64,000 nt of DNA, taken from the NCBI GenBank assembly GCA_001298575.1, contig LJCV01000269.1, forward strand, positions 1-64,000, written 5' to 3'. The notes beneath the pieces were generated by a model. The model was not told the origin of the DNA. It worked only from the letters and a program-made list of their open reading frames with translations, and ran no database searches. The DNA is from Actinobacteria bacterium OK074. Its GTDB lineage: Bacteria; Actinomycetota; Actinomycetes; Streptomycetales; Streptomycetaceae. Of the stretch, positions 1 to 7,705 are shown piece after piece (within the stretch, counting starts at the first letter, position 1; every line of letters starts with the position of its first letter). The position numbers and the translations under genes were made by a program.

Positions 1-192
1 GCGGCGGCCCCCCGCAAGCGCGGGTGAGCGGACCCTCCCCCCGGCCACCACCACCCCCCGGTCCCCCGCACCCCCCGCCGCACCCCGCCAGCACCAACCC
101 CCGGCAACCAGCAACCCCAGGCCCGCTCGGCCGGCATCAGCCCCGGGTGCCGTCGAACCTCCCCCCGGCCGGGGCCCCGTACGCTTAGCCCC
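1..192. other. C-rich leader region upstream of rsmA
   Basis: No gene is seen here; a coding region further upstream may end before the window. The stretch is C-rich and carries CCCCGCAAGCGCGGGTGAGC at about 10-29. The same block continues to the shared GGACCCT and recurs at 3647-3673, so this is a dispersed intergenic repeat. A possible -10 box TACGCT lies at about 180-185, seven bases before the GTG of rsmA, which has no Shine-Dalgarno. Leaderless transcription of rsmA is therefore plausible but inferred. Confidence 0.4.
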
Positions 193-1080
193 GTGAGCAG
201 CCCCCCCGACGCCCTCCTGAGCCCCGCCGACATTCGTGAACTGGCCACCGCGCTCAACATCCGCCCCACCAAGCAACGCGGCCAGAACTTCGTCATCGAC
301 GCCAACACCGTCCGCCGTATCGTCCGCACCGCGGGCGTGCGCGAGGACGACGTCGTCGTCGAGGTCGGCCCGGGGCTCGGCTCGCTGACGCTCGCGCTGC
401 TGGAGGCCGCGGGCCACGTCGTCGCCGTGGAGATCGACGACGCCCTCGCCGCCGCACTGCCCACCACCATCGCCGCCCGGCTGCCGGACCGCGCCGGCAA
501 CTTCACGCTCGTGCACCGCGATGCCCTACAGGTCCACGAGCTGCCCGGGCCCGCGCCCACCGCCCTCGTCGCGAACCTGCCGTACAACGTCTCCGTCCCC
601 GTCCTGCTGCACATGCTCGACACCTTCCCGAGCATCGAGCGCACCCTCGTGATGGTGCAGGCCGAGGTCGCCGACCGGCTCGCCGCGCCCCCCGGCTCGC
701 GGGTCTACGGGGTGCCGTCCGTGAAGGCCGCCTGGTACGCGGAGGTCAAGCGCGCCGGGTCCATCGGGCGCAACGTCTTCTGGCCCGCGCCCAACGTCGA
801 CAGCGGACTCGTCTCGCTGGTGCGGCGGACCGAGCCGATCAAGACGTCCGCCACCAAGGCGCAGGTGTTCGCCGTCGTCGATGCCGCCTTCGCCCAGCGG
901 CGGAAGACGCTGCGGGCCGCGCTCGCCGGGTGGGCCGGGTCCGCCGCCGCCGCCGAGGCCGCGCTCGTCGCCGCGGGGGTCTCGCCGCAGGCCCGCGGCG
1001 AGGCGCTCACCGTCGAGGAGTTCGCCCGTATCGCCGAGCACGGCAGCACGGTTGGGGACGAGGGGGAGGGGCAGTCGTGA
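193..1080 (+). CDS. rsmA: 16S rRNA dimethyladenosine transferase RsmA (KsgA)
   Basis: SAM-dependent enzyme that dimethylates two adjacent adenines near the 3' end of 16S rRNA during late 30S assembly. The 295-residue product has the family marks: GQNFVID near residues 30-36, the SAM-binding loop EVGPGLGSLT at about 57-66 and the catalytic NLPY motif at 128-131. Length is normal for actinobacterial KsgA. The GTG start has no clear ribosome binding site, which fits a leaderless message. Its stop overlaps the start of ispE by four bases, so the two are translationally coupled, an arrangement conserved in Streptomyces. Confidence 0.96.
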   Translation: MSSPPDALLSPADIRELATALNIRPTKQRGQNFVIDANTVRRIVRTAGVREDDVVVEVGPGLGSLTLALLEAAGHVVAVEIDDALAAALPTTIAARLPDRAGNFTLVHRDALQVHELPGPAPTALVANLPYNVSVPVLLHMLDTFPSIERTLVMVQAEVADRLAAPPGSRVYGVPSVKAAWYAEVKRAGSIGRNVFWPAPNVDSGLVSLVRRTEPIKTSATKAQVFAVVDAAFAQRRKTLRAALAGWAGSAAAAEAALVAAGVSPQARGEALTVEEFARIAEHGSTVGDEGEGQS

Positions 1081-1982
1081 GTGTGACGGTACGTGTGCCG
1101 GCCAAGGTCAATGTGCAGCTTGCGGTGGGTGCCGCTCGCCCGGACGGCTTTCACGATCTCGCCAATGTCTTTCTCGCCGTCAGTCTGTACGACGAGGTCA
1201 CCGTCACCCCCGCCGAACAGCTCCGGGTGAGTTGTGAGGGGCCCGGCGCCGATCAAGTGCCCCTCGACCGGACAAATCTCGCCGCCCGCGCGGCCGTTGC
1301 CCTCGCGGAGCGGTACGGGCGGGACGACGCCGTACATATCCATATCGCCAAGGACATCCCCGTCGCCGGTGGCATGGCGGGCGGCAGCGCGGACGCCGCC
1401 GGTGCGCTGCTCGCCTGCGACGCGCTGTGGGGGATCGGTGCCTCGCGTGAGGAACTTCTGGGTATCTGCGCCGAGTTGGGCAGTGACGTGCCGTTTAGCC
1501 TGGTTGGTGGTGCCGCGCTCGGTACCGGGCGGGGTGAGCGGCTTCGGCCCCTTGAAGTGGGTGGCACCTTTCACTGGGTGTTCGCGGTCGCGGACGGGGG
1601 GCTGTCAACTCCCGCTGTTTATGGGGAATTTGATCGGCTGGTGGGTGGTTCGGGTGCGGTCGTTCCTGAGCCTGTCGTGTCCGCGGAGTTGCTGGCCGCC
1701 CTGGCCAAGGGGGACTCGGACGCCCTCGCCGCCGTGCTCGTCGGCTCCAACGACCTTCAGCCCGCCGCCCTTTCGCTCTTTCCCTCCCTCGCGGACACCC
1801 TCGCCGTGGGGCGCGAAGCCGGTGCGCTGGCTGCGCTGGTGTCCGGGTCGGGGCCGACCACGGCGTACCTGGCGCGTGACGCGGACTCCGCCGAAGCGGT
1901 CGCGGGCGCCCTGCGCGCGTCCGGAAGTTGCCGGGCCGCCCGGACGGCGACGGCGCCTGCGCCCGGGGCGACGATTCTCTGA
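1077..1982 (+). CDS. ispE: 4-diphosphocytidyl-2-C-methyl-D-erythritol kinase IspE
   Basis: GHMP-family kinase of the MEP isoprenoid pathway; phosphorylates the 2-OH of CDP-methylerythritol using ATP. The protein is 301 residues from a GTG start in a GTGA overlap with rsmA. The open frame extends upstream to 930, but that part reads rsmA out of frame and is Arg-rich, so the overlap start is preferred. It begins with VPAKVNVQL (substrate-site Lys10) and carries the ATP-binding glycine motif PVAGGMAGGSADAA at about 95-108 and a C-terminal LVSGSGPTT motif. Cytosolic housekeeping enzyme. Confidence 0.95.
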   Translation: MSVTVRVPAKVNVQLAVGAARPDGFHDLANVFLAVSLYDEVTVTPAEQLRVSCEGPGADQVPLDRTNLAARAAVALAERYGRDDAVHIHIAKDIPVAGGMAGGSADAAGALLACDALWGIGASREELLGICAELGSDVPFSLVGGAALGTGRGERLRPLEVGGTFHWVFAVADGGLSTPAVYGEFDRLVGGSGAVVPEPVVSAELLAALAKGDSDALAAVLVGSNDLQPAALSLFPSLADTLAVGREAGALAALVSGSGPTTAYLARDADSAEAVAGALRASGSCRAARTATAPAPGATIL

Positions 1983-2302
1983 CGTCCGTTCGCGGTGGTG
2001 GAGTTCACCGTTCTTCGTCAAACCTTCACGAACAACTCCCCATCTCTGTCCGAAAAGCAGCGGTGGGTAGTTGTCGTGGTACGTACGGTCTGGCCCGTAC
2101 AGGGCGGAAAACATGCAGGTCAAGGCGGGTTGGCCTGTGAGATACCGCACGGTAATCCAATTCTCATAAATCTCCCCCCTGGTCCCTTTCGCGCCCATCT
2201 GACCCACGGTCAACGCTGGCAGGATTCGACGCCCCGGTTTCCACCGGCGGTGTACTTCCGTGCGCGCGGTCCCATTCCGCGCGGCGGCGAGAGGGGTTCC
2301 CC
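1983..2302. other. ispE-MHYT intergenic region with a small palindrome
   Basis: A 320-base gap without a credible gene. It is less G+C-rich than the flanks around 2150-2180, where CATAAAT could serve as a -10 element. TGACCCACGGTCA at 2200-2212 is a 5+3+5 palindrome about 90 bases before the next start. Promoter function is only inferred. Confidence 0.3.
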
Positions 2303-3073
2303 ATGGGTCACATGGACCACTTCAGCGCGGGATGGGTCACACCCGTCCTCTCCTATCTGATGGCCTGCGTCGGCTCGGCGCTCGGACTGCGCTGTACCGT
2401 GCGGGCGTTGGAGTCCGACGGCGCCTCCAAGCGGAACTGGCTGCTGCTGGCTTCCGTCGCCCTCGGCTCGGGCATCTGGACGATGCACTTCATCGCGATG
2501 CTCGGCTTCAGCGTCGAGGGCACGCCGATCCGCTACGACATCCCGCTCACCGTGCTGAGCCTGCTGATCGCCTTCGCGGTCGTGGCGGCGGGGGTGTTCA
2601 CCGCCGGGTACGGGCGCTCGCAGGTGCGGTCCGTGATCCTCGGCGGGCTCGGTGCGGGGTTGGGGGTCGCGGCGATGCACTACACGGGCATGGCGGCGCT
2701 CAACCTGCACGGCACGGTCTCCTACGATCCCGCGCTCGTCGCCGCGTCGGTCGTGATCGCGGTGGTGGCGGCGACCGCGGCGTTGGCGCTGACGCTGGTT
2801 GTGCGGGGGTCGGTGCTGGCGGTGGTGGCGGCGCTGGTGATGGGGGTCGCGGTGACCAGCATGCATTACACCGCGATGTACGCGGTGAGCATCCAACTGA
2901 GGCCCAGCAGTGTGGAGTTGGCGGGGGCTACGCCCACGCAGTTCATCTTTCCGCTGGCGGTGGTGTTGGGGTCGTTCCTGTTTCTTACGTCGGCGTATGT
3001 GGCGTTGTCTCCGACGGGGAAGCGGGGGGAGGCGGAGGAGTTGCTTCGTGAGGTGGAGTTGTCTACGGCGTGA
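2303..3073 (+). CDS. MHYT-domain integral membrane sensor protein
   Basis: A 256-residue polytopic membrane protein with about seven hydrophobic segments. It carries three copies of the family signature: MHFI at 61-64 (degenerate first copy), MHYT at 125-128 and MHYT at 187-190. In the MHYT family these Met/His residues are proposed to bind copper or another metal at the outer membrane face, sensing O2, CO or NO. This copy has no attached GGDEF, EAL or kinase domain and ends in a short hydrophilic tail, so any output must come from a partner. The ATG lies downstream of a GAGAGGGG ribosome binding site. It appears monocistronic. Confidence 0.88.
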   Translation: MGHMDHFSAGWVTPVLSYLMACVGSALGLRCTVRALESDGASKRNWLLLASVALGSGIWTMHFIAMLGFSVEGTPIRYDIPLTVLSLLIAFAVVAAGVFTAGYGRSQVRSVILGGLGAGLGVAAMHYTGMAALNLHGTVSYDPALVAASVVIAVVAATAALALTLVVRGSVLAVVAALVMGVAVTSMHYTAMYAVSIQLRPSSVELAGATPTQFIFPLAVVLGSFLFLTSAYVALSPTGKRGEAEELLREVELSTA

Positions 3074-3078
3074 GTTTT

Positions 3079-3127
3079 TGTCTGCGGGTTCGGTGGGGGT
3101 TGCTCGCGCAGTTCCCCGCGCCCCTTG
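3079..3127. repeat. Dispersed streptomycete intergenic element, copy 1
   Basis: Immediately after the MHYT gene, CTGCGGG, GGTGGGGGTTG and CTCGCGC occur in order, followed by AGTTCCCCGCGCCCCT. The same series occurs in the same order, with an insertion before the GCCCCGCGCCCCT part, at 16781-16860 after the ABC-F gene. Both copies directly follow a stop codon. From memory, similar GTTCCCCGCGCCCCT blocks are widespread 3' of genes in Streptomyces. Confidence 0.6.
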
Positions 3128-3418
3128 GGTGGGTTGGGGGTCGGGGCCGCCACGGGGGTATCCGTCCTCGGTCTGGCGCGGAATGGGTACGGCGGTGGAG
3201 GTGCGGGTTGGTTGACGCGCCATCCGCTGCGGGCGGACACCCCCGTACCGTCCCCTTGCCGCCGTGGGTGGCGGACGGGTCCGCGGGGGCTCGCGTCACC
3301 ACCCCGAAGTCCCGGGGCGCCACTACGGCCAGACGCGAGCGCTAGAACCGGCAGCCGCACGGCCGCTTCCGCTGCGCTGCGGGCAGCTGCACCCCGCGGG
3401 ACCCGGCAGCCCCACCCC

Positions 3419-3541
3419 GCCCTCACTGCGGCCCGCAGCGCCATACACTCCCGGCCACCCCGCCCTCACTGCGGCCCGCAGCGCCGCACACTCCCGGCCA
3501 CCCCGCCCTCACTGCGGCCCGCAGCGCCGCACACTCCCGCC
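3419..3541. repeat. 43-bp tandem repeat, three copies
   Basis: GCCCTCACTGCGGCCCGCAG starts at 3419, 3462 and 3505, an exact 43-bp period. Copies 2 and 3 are nearly identical; copy 1 differs by CCATACAC in place of CCGCACAC. Inside each unit CTGCGGCCCGCAG is nearly palindromic. There are no spacers of varying sequence, so this is not a CRISPR array. Confidence 0.85.
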
Positions 3542-3646
3542 GCCCCGCGCCGCCGCGCGCAGCAGCGACGCGAGCCCCGGCAACCCCACCCCGCGCCGCT
3601 GCGGGCATGCGTGCCGCTAGGGGCGGCACGGGTGGGCGCAGCGGCA

Positions 3647-3673
3647 CCCCGCAAGCGCGGGTGAGCGGACCCT
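3647..3673. repeat. Copy of the repeat seen upstream of rsmA
   Basis: A 27-base block beginning CCCCGCAAGCGCGGG is identical to positions 10-36. In both places it is followed by CCCCCGGCCA and C/A-rich words such as GCACCAACCCCCGGCA. CCGCAAGCGCGG could form a short hairpin. The two copies lie 3.6 kb apart, both upstream of plus-strand genes. Confidence 0.7.
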
Positions 3674-3835
3674 ACCCCCGGCCAGCACCAACCCCGGGCG
3701 CCCCGTAACCCCGTCCCACCCAACCCGCACCAACCCCCGGCACCCAACAACCCCGTCGCACCCAACCCGCACCAGCCCCCGGGCAACCCAGTAACCCCCG
3801 CCCCACCCCAACCCCCGCCCCAAGCGAGGCCCAGC

Positions 3836-5890
3836 ATGCGTGCTACATCCGCAGGAACTCCCCGTACGACTCCCCGTTCAAACCCCCTCCGTCCCCGCTC
3901 CGTCCGAGCGAAGATCGTCGCGCTGCTGATGCTGCCGATCGTCTCGCTCATGGCGCTCTGGGGCTTCGCCGCCGTCACCACGGCGTCGAGCATCGGCGAC
4001 ACCGAGCGCGCCAAGGACGTGGACGCCGAACTCCTCACCCCCGTCGCCGACTTCGTCACCGCGCTGCAAGCGGAGCGCACCGCGGCGATGCGGTACGCGA
4101 CCGCCCCCACGGCCGCCGACCGGGCCGGCCTCAAGTCCGCTCGGGCGGATACCGACAAGACCGTCACAGAGCTCAACGACGGCGTGAACACCGCGAGTTC
4201 GGACGCCGCGCTCATCAACTCCGCGCTGCCCGGCCGTATCAGCCGGCTTCAGAGCGACGCCAAGGGTCTCTCCAGCCTGCGTACCGACACCACCACCCCC
4301 GCCGCCGCGGCCACCGCGTACACGGGCTACTCCGCCGTCATCGAGCACGGCTTCGCCGTCACCGGCGCGCTCACCGAGGAGGAGGGCACCGCGGACAGCT
4401 CCGAGGGCCGCGTCGTCCTCGAACTCTCCCGCGTACGCGAGGCAGTTGCCCAGGAACGCGCCCTGCTCGCCGCCGCCCGCGGCACCGGCACCCTGGGCCG
4501 CGAGCAGTACGCCGAGTTCGTCGGCGCCGTCGCCACGCAACGCGAACTGCTCGCCCCCGCGGTGGCCGACCTCAAGGCCCAGCACCGCGCGGCGTACACG
4601 AAGATCCTCGGCAGCGAGGCGTACCTCCGGATGGTGGCGGGCGAGAACCGGGTCCGGACCGCCGGGCCGGGCACGACCGCCGCCACCGCGCCCGCCCTCG
4701 CGCAGTGGGACACCGCCGCCGACACCGTCCTGAAGGGCTTCGCGGACGCCGAGGCCGAGGCCGGTACCGCGGCCACCGCGAAGGCGAACCCGTTCGGCTG
4801 GGACACCCTGGGCGCCTCGGGCGTCGCGGTCGTCCTGGGCCTGGTCGGCGTGCTGCTCTCGCTGCTGGTCTCCGTCCTCGTCGGCCGCGGCCTGATCGTC
4901 GAGCTCCTCGACCTGCGCAACTCCGCCCTGGAGGTGGCCGGCCGCCGCCTCCCGCAGGCCATGCGGCGGCTGCACGCCGGCCAGGGCGTCGACATCGACG
5001 CCGAGGCCCCCATGCGCCGCCTCGTCGGCGACGAACTCGCCCAGGTGGGAACGGCGTTGACGGCCGTCCAGCGCGCCGCGCTCAAGGCCGCCGCCGAACG
5101 CGCCGAACTCCTCTCCGGCATCTCCGGCGTCTACGTCAGCCTCGCCCGCCGCAGCCAGGTCCTCCTGCACCGCCAACTCGACCTGCTCGACGGCCTGGAG
5201 AACCGCCCCCGCGACACCGCCGAACTGCAAGAGCTGTACCGCATCGACTACTTGGCCACCCGCATGCGCCGCCACTCCGAGAGCCTGCTCATCCTCTCCG
5301 GCATCGCCCCCGGCCGCGGCTGGCGCGAACCGATCGCCCTCTCGGACGTACTGCGCGCGGCAGTTGCCGAGATCGAGCACACCGACCGCGTACAGATCTG
5401 GGCGGTGCCGCGGATGTCGGTCGCGGGCGGCTCGGTCGCGGACGTCATCCACCTGCTCGCCGAACTCGTCGAGAACGCCGCCGCGTTCAGCCCGCCGTCC
5501 ACCAAGGTCCACCTGCGCGCCGCCCGGTTGCGCGACGGCGTCCTCATCGAGGTCGAGGACAGCGGCTTCGGCATGAACGAGCAGGCCATGGCCGACGCCA
5601 ACCGCAAGATCCAGTCCGAGAAGGTCGACCTCCTGGACGCCAAACAGATCGGCCTGTTCGTGGTCAACCGGCTGCGCGAACGCCAGGGCCTGCGGGTGGA
5701 GGTACGTGAATCATCGAGTGGCGGCGTCACCGCGGGCGTCCTCATCCCGGAGAACCTGCTTCGCGACGACATGCCCATGGCCGGAGAGGTGCTGACCGCG
5801 GCCCCGGGCGGTCCCGGTGCTCACAGCCGGGCGTTGGCCCCCGCATCGGCCCTGATACCGAAACAGAGCGGCGGCCGTCCCCGCGACTGA
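3836..5890 (+). CDS. Nitrate/nitrite-sensor (NIT)-type histidine kinase, orphan CvnA-like
   Basis: A 684-residue membrane sensor. A first transmembrane helix (about 27-48) leads into an extracellular NIT-type helical domain (about 55-300). A second helix follows (about 326-350), then a HAMP-like linker, a dimerisation helix pair and a HATPase domain. The N box is ELVENAAAF (Asn547), the G1 box DSGFGM (Asp575) and G2 IGLFVVNRL. In the related Streptomyces conservon kinases the phosphoacceptor region reads DHLATRMRR; here it reads DYLATRMRRH, with Tyr472 where His is expected and a His at 480. No roadblock or GTPase genes (cvnB-D) follow. Start ATG has only a weak GCGAGG upstream. Confidence 0.85.
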   Translation: MRATSAGTPRTTPRSNPLRPRSVRAKIVALLMLPIVSLMALWGFAAVTTASSIGDTERAKDVDAELLTPVADFVTALQAERTAAMRYATAPTAADRAGLKSARADTDKTVTELNDGVNTASSDAALINSALPGRISRLQSDAKGLSSLRTDTTTPAAAATAYTGYSAVIEHGFAVTGALTEEEGTADSSEGRVVLELSRVREAVAQERALLAAARGTGTLGREQYAEFVGAVATQRELLAPAVADLKAQHRAAYTKILGSEAYLRMVAGENRVRTAGPGTTAATAPALAQWDTAADTVLKGFADAEAEAGTAATAKANPFGWDTLGASGVAVVLGLVGVLLSLLVSVLVGRGLIVELLDLRNSALEVAGRRLPQAMRRLHAGQGVDIDAEAPMRRLVGDELAQVGTALTAVQRAALKAAAERAELLSGISGVYVSLARRSQVLLHRQLDLLDGLENRPRDTAELQELYRIDYLATRMRRHSESLLILSGIAPGRGWREPIALSDVLRAAVAEIEHTDRVQIWAVPRMSVAGGSVADVIHLLAELVENAAAFSPPSTKVHLRAARLRDGVLIEVEDSGFGMNEQAMADANRKIQSEKVDLLDAKQIGLFVVNRLRERQGLRVEVRESSSGGVTAGVLIPENLLRDDMPMAGEVLTAAPGGPGAHSRALAPASALIPKQSGGRPRD

Positions 5891-5897
5891 CGCACGT

Positions 5898-5957
5898 GGA
5901 GGGGGAGGGGGGGGGAGGGGGGGCGGCGCATTGCGGCGCCCCCCTCCCGCTCCCTCC
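5898..5957 (+). terminator. G-tract hairpin terminator after the kinase gene
   Basis: Eight bases past the stop, a G-rich arm (GGAGGGGGAGG, then further G runs) faces a C-rich arm (GCGCCCCCCTCCCGCTCCC). They form an imperfect long stem with a GCGCATTGCG apex. There is no T run. The G runs on the plus strand could alternatively form a G-quadruplex. Confidence 0.55.
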
Positions 5958-6093
5958 ACAGGAATCAAATAACCCCGTCCACCCCATTGACGTGCCCCTG
6001 TCTCTTCCCTACCTTCTGATCGATTTCCCGAACCTTGTTCGAGATTTCGGATTGCCGGAAACCGACACCGTGGTCGTACCTCTGGAGAGCCGC

Positions 6094-7524
6094 ATGAGAA
6101 CCAACGGAACCGCTGGCACCAACGAAACCGCCGGCACCAACGGAACACACCCCTCGCGCCGCCGGATCCTCGGCATGGCCGCGACCCTGCCGCTGGCCGC
6201 GACCGGCGCCCGGGCCCTGGGCGCCGGGACCGCCCGGGCCGCCGACTCCGCCTACGTCATGTGCTACTTCACCGAGTCGACCAGCCTGGGGCTCGGCACC
6301 GACTACGGCCTGCACCTCGCGGTCAGCACGGACGGGCTCAACTGGGCGCCGCTGAACCAGAACGACCCCGTCGTCACCCCCACCGAGGGCGACCTCGGCC
6401 TGCGCGACCCGTTCATCCTGCGCAAGCAGGACGGCACGTTCGTCGTCATCGCCACCGACCTCAAGGGCACCGACTGGACGTACGTCAGTCAGTACGTGCA
6501 CGTCTGGAACTCGCCCGACCTGCGCACCTTCACCGGCTACCACCGCCTGAAGGTGCACGACATGGACACCCACGCCTGGGCACCGGAGGCGTTCTGGGAC
6601 GCGGGCCGCGGCCAGTACGCGCTCATCTACTCGGCCGTCAACGACAGCGGCCACAACGTCATCATGGTCAACTACACGAGCGACTTCGTGACGGCGTCCG
6701 ACCCGCAGGTCTTCTACGACCCGGGCTACGACATCATCGACGGCGACATGGCCGTGGGCGTGAACGGCGTCAACTACCTCTACTACAAGAAGGACCAGAC
6801 CCTGGTCGGCGCCCGCTCCACCTCACTGGACCCGGGCAGCTTCACCGAGTTCACCACCGGCGTCGCCCACGGCGGCACCGAGGCCCCCACCCTCGTCAAG
6901 TCCCTTGCTTCCAGCAGCACTTGGTACCTGTGGGGCGACACCTACACCCCCAACGGCGTCTTCTACGCCTGGCAGACCAACGACCTGTCCGCCGGCACCT
7001 GGACCGCGCTCGACCAGAAGACCTACACCCAGCCGGTCAACTCCAAGCACTGCGGCATCGCGCCGATCACGTCCACGGAGTACACCAACCTGCTGGCCAA
7101 GTGGGGCGCCCCGGCCTGGAACCGCCTCAAGTCGTACAACTACCCGGCCCGTTACGTCCGCCACAGCAACTTCGTCGGCCGCATCGACGAGTACCCCTTC
7201 GACCTCTACACCGACTCGGAGTGGAAACTCGTCCCCGGCCTCGCGGACTCCGCCGGCGTCTCCTTCCAGTCGGTCAACTACCCGACCCGCTACCTGCGCC
7301 ACTACAACTACCAACTCCAACTCGACGTCAACGACGGCACATCCACGTACGCGGCCGACGCCACCTTCTACCGCACCGCGGGCCTCGCCGACGCGGCCTG
7401 GTCCTCCTTCCGCTCCTACAACAACCCCACCCGCTACATCCGTCACTCCAACTACGTCCTGCGCATTGACGAGATCACCACGGCCACGGGGCAGCAGGAC
7501 GCCACGTTCCGCGTCGGCTACTGA
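6094..7524 (+). CDS. Tat-secreted GH43-type glycosidase with C-terminal AbfB (CBM42) domain
   Basis: A 476-residue exported hydrolase, probably acting on arabinan or arabinoxylan side chains. The N-terminus has a twin-arginine signal (SRRRILGMAATLPLAATGA) ending near ARA|AD. A five-bladed propeller of GH43 type follows, with LRDPFIL providing the conserved second Asp, and HAWAPEAFWD a candidate acidic residue. From about residue 345 there are three AbfB repeats (YPARYVRHSNF, YPTRYLRHYNY, NPTRYIRHSNY) that in this family bind arabinofuranose. The ATG at 6094 follows GGAGAGCC. Upstream in-frame codons are low-complexity and excluded. NGTAGTN repeats precede the Tat motif. Confidence 0.88.
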   Translation: MRTNGTAGTNETAGTNGTHPSRRRILGMAATLPLAATGARALGAGTARAADSAYVMCYFTESTSLGLGTDYGLHLAVSTDGLNWAPLNQNDPVVTPTEGDLGLRDPFILRKQDGTFVVIATDLKGTDWTYVSQYVHVWNSPDLRTFTGYHRLKVHDMDTHAWAPEAFWDAGRGQYALIYSAVNDSGHNVIMVNYTSDFVTASDPQVFYDPGYDIIDGDMAVGVNGVNYLYYKKDQTLVGARSTSLDPGSFTEFTTGVAHGGTEAPTLVKSLASSSTWYLWGDTYTPNGVFYAWQTNDLSAGTWTALDQKTYTQPVNSKHCGIAPITSTEYTNLLAKWGAPAWNRLKSYNYPARYVRHSNFVGRIDEYPFDLYTDSEWKLVPGLADSAGVSFQSVNYPTRYLRHYNYQLQLDVNDGTSTYAADATFYRTAGLADAAWSSFRSYNNPTRYIRHSNYVLRIDEITTATGQQDATFRVGY

Positions 7525-7572
7525 TCCGCTACTGATCGGGTACTGATCGGGTACTGATCGGGTACTGAGCAG
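7519..7572. repeat. 11-bp tandem repeat across the GH43 stop codon
   Basis: TACTGATC starts at 7519, 7530, 7541 and 7552, and TACTGAGC at 7563: five units with an exact 11-bp period, consensus GTACTGATCGG. The first unit contains the TGA stop of the hydrolase. Because 11 is not a multiple of three, the later units place further TGA codons in all three frames. Confidence 0.85.
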
Positions 7573-7705
7573 GCGGGGCGTTGACCGGGGGGACCGCCGA
7601 TCACCGACCGGGGGTCCCCGCTCCGTCAGGCGTGCCGTGCAACCTTCCTCCCACCTCACGGGTCTTCGTGCTGTACTTCCTGCCCGCACAGCGCGAAAGG
7701 CCCCC

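Larger units (their letters stand above)
3128..3835. other. Repeat-rich intergenic region, no gene seen
   Basis: About 700 bases with open frames on both strands, but all have Arg/Pro/Ser-rich, low-complexity translations and no ribosome binding sites, so none is called. The stretch holds the 43-bp tandem repeat (3419-3541), the second copy of the repeat found at the left window edge (3647-3673), and a C/A-rich run of ACCCCC-type words up to the kinase start. Confidence 0.5.

Noticed and set aside
3419..3541. Possible CRISPR array
   Set aside because: Units are contiguous without variable spacers, only three copies, and no cas genes in the window.
3128..3835. Several open frames in both strands upstream of the sensor kinase
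   Set aside because: They cover tandem repeats and C-rich words, lack ribosome binding sites and have low-complexity translations.
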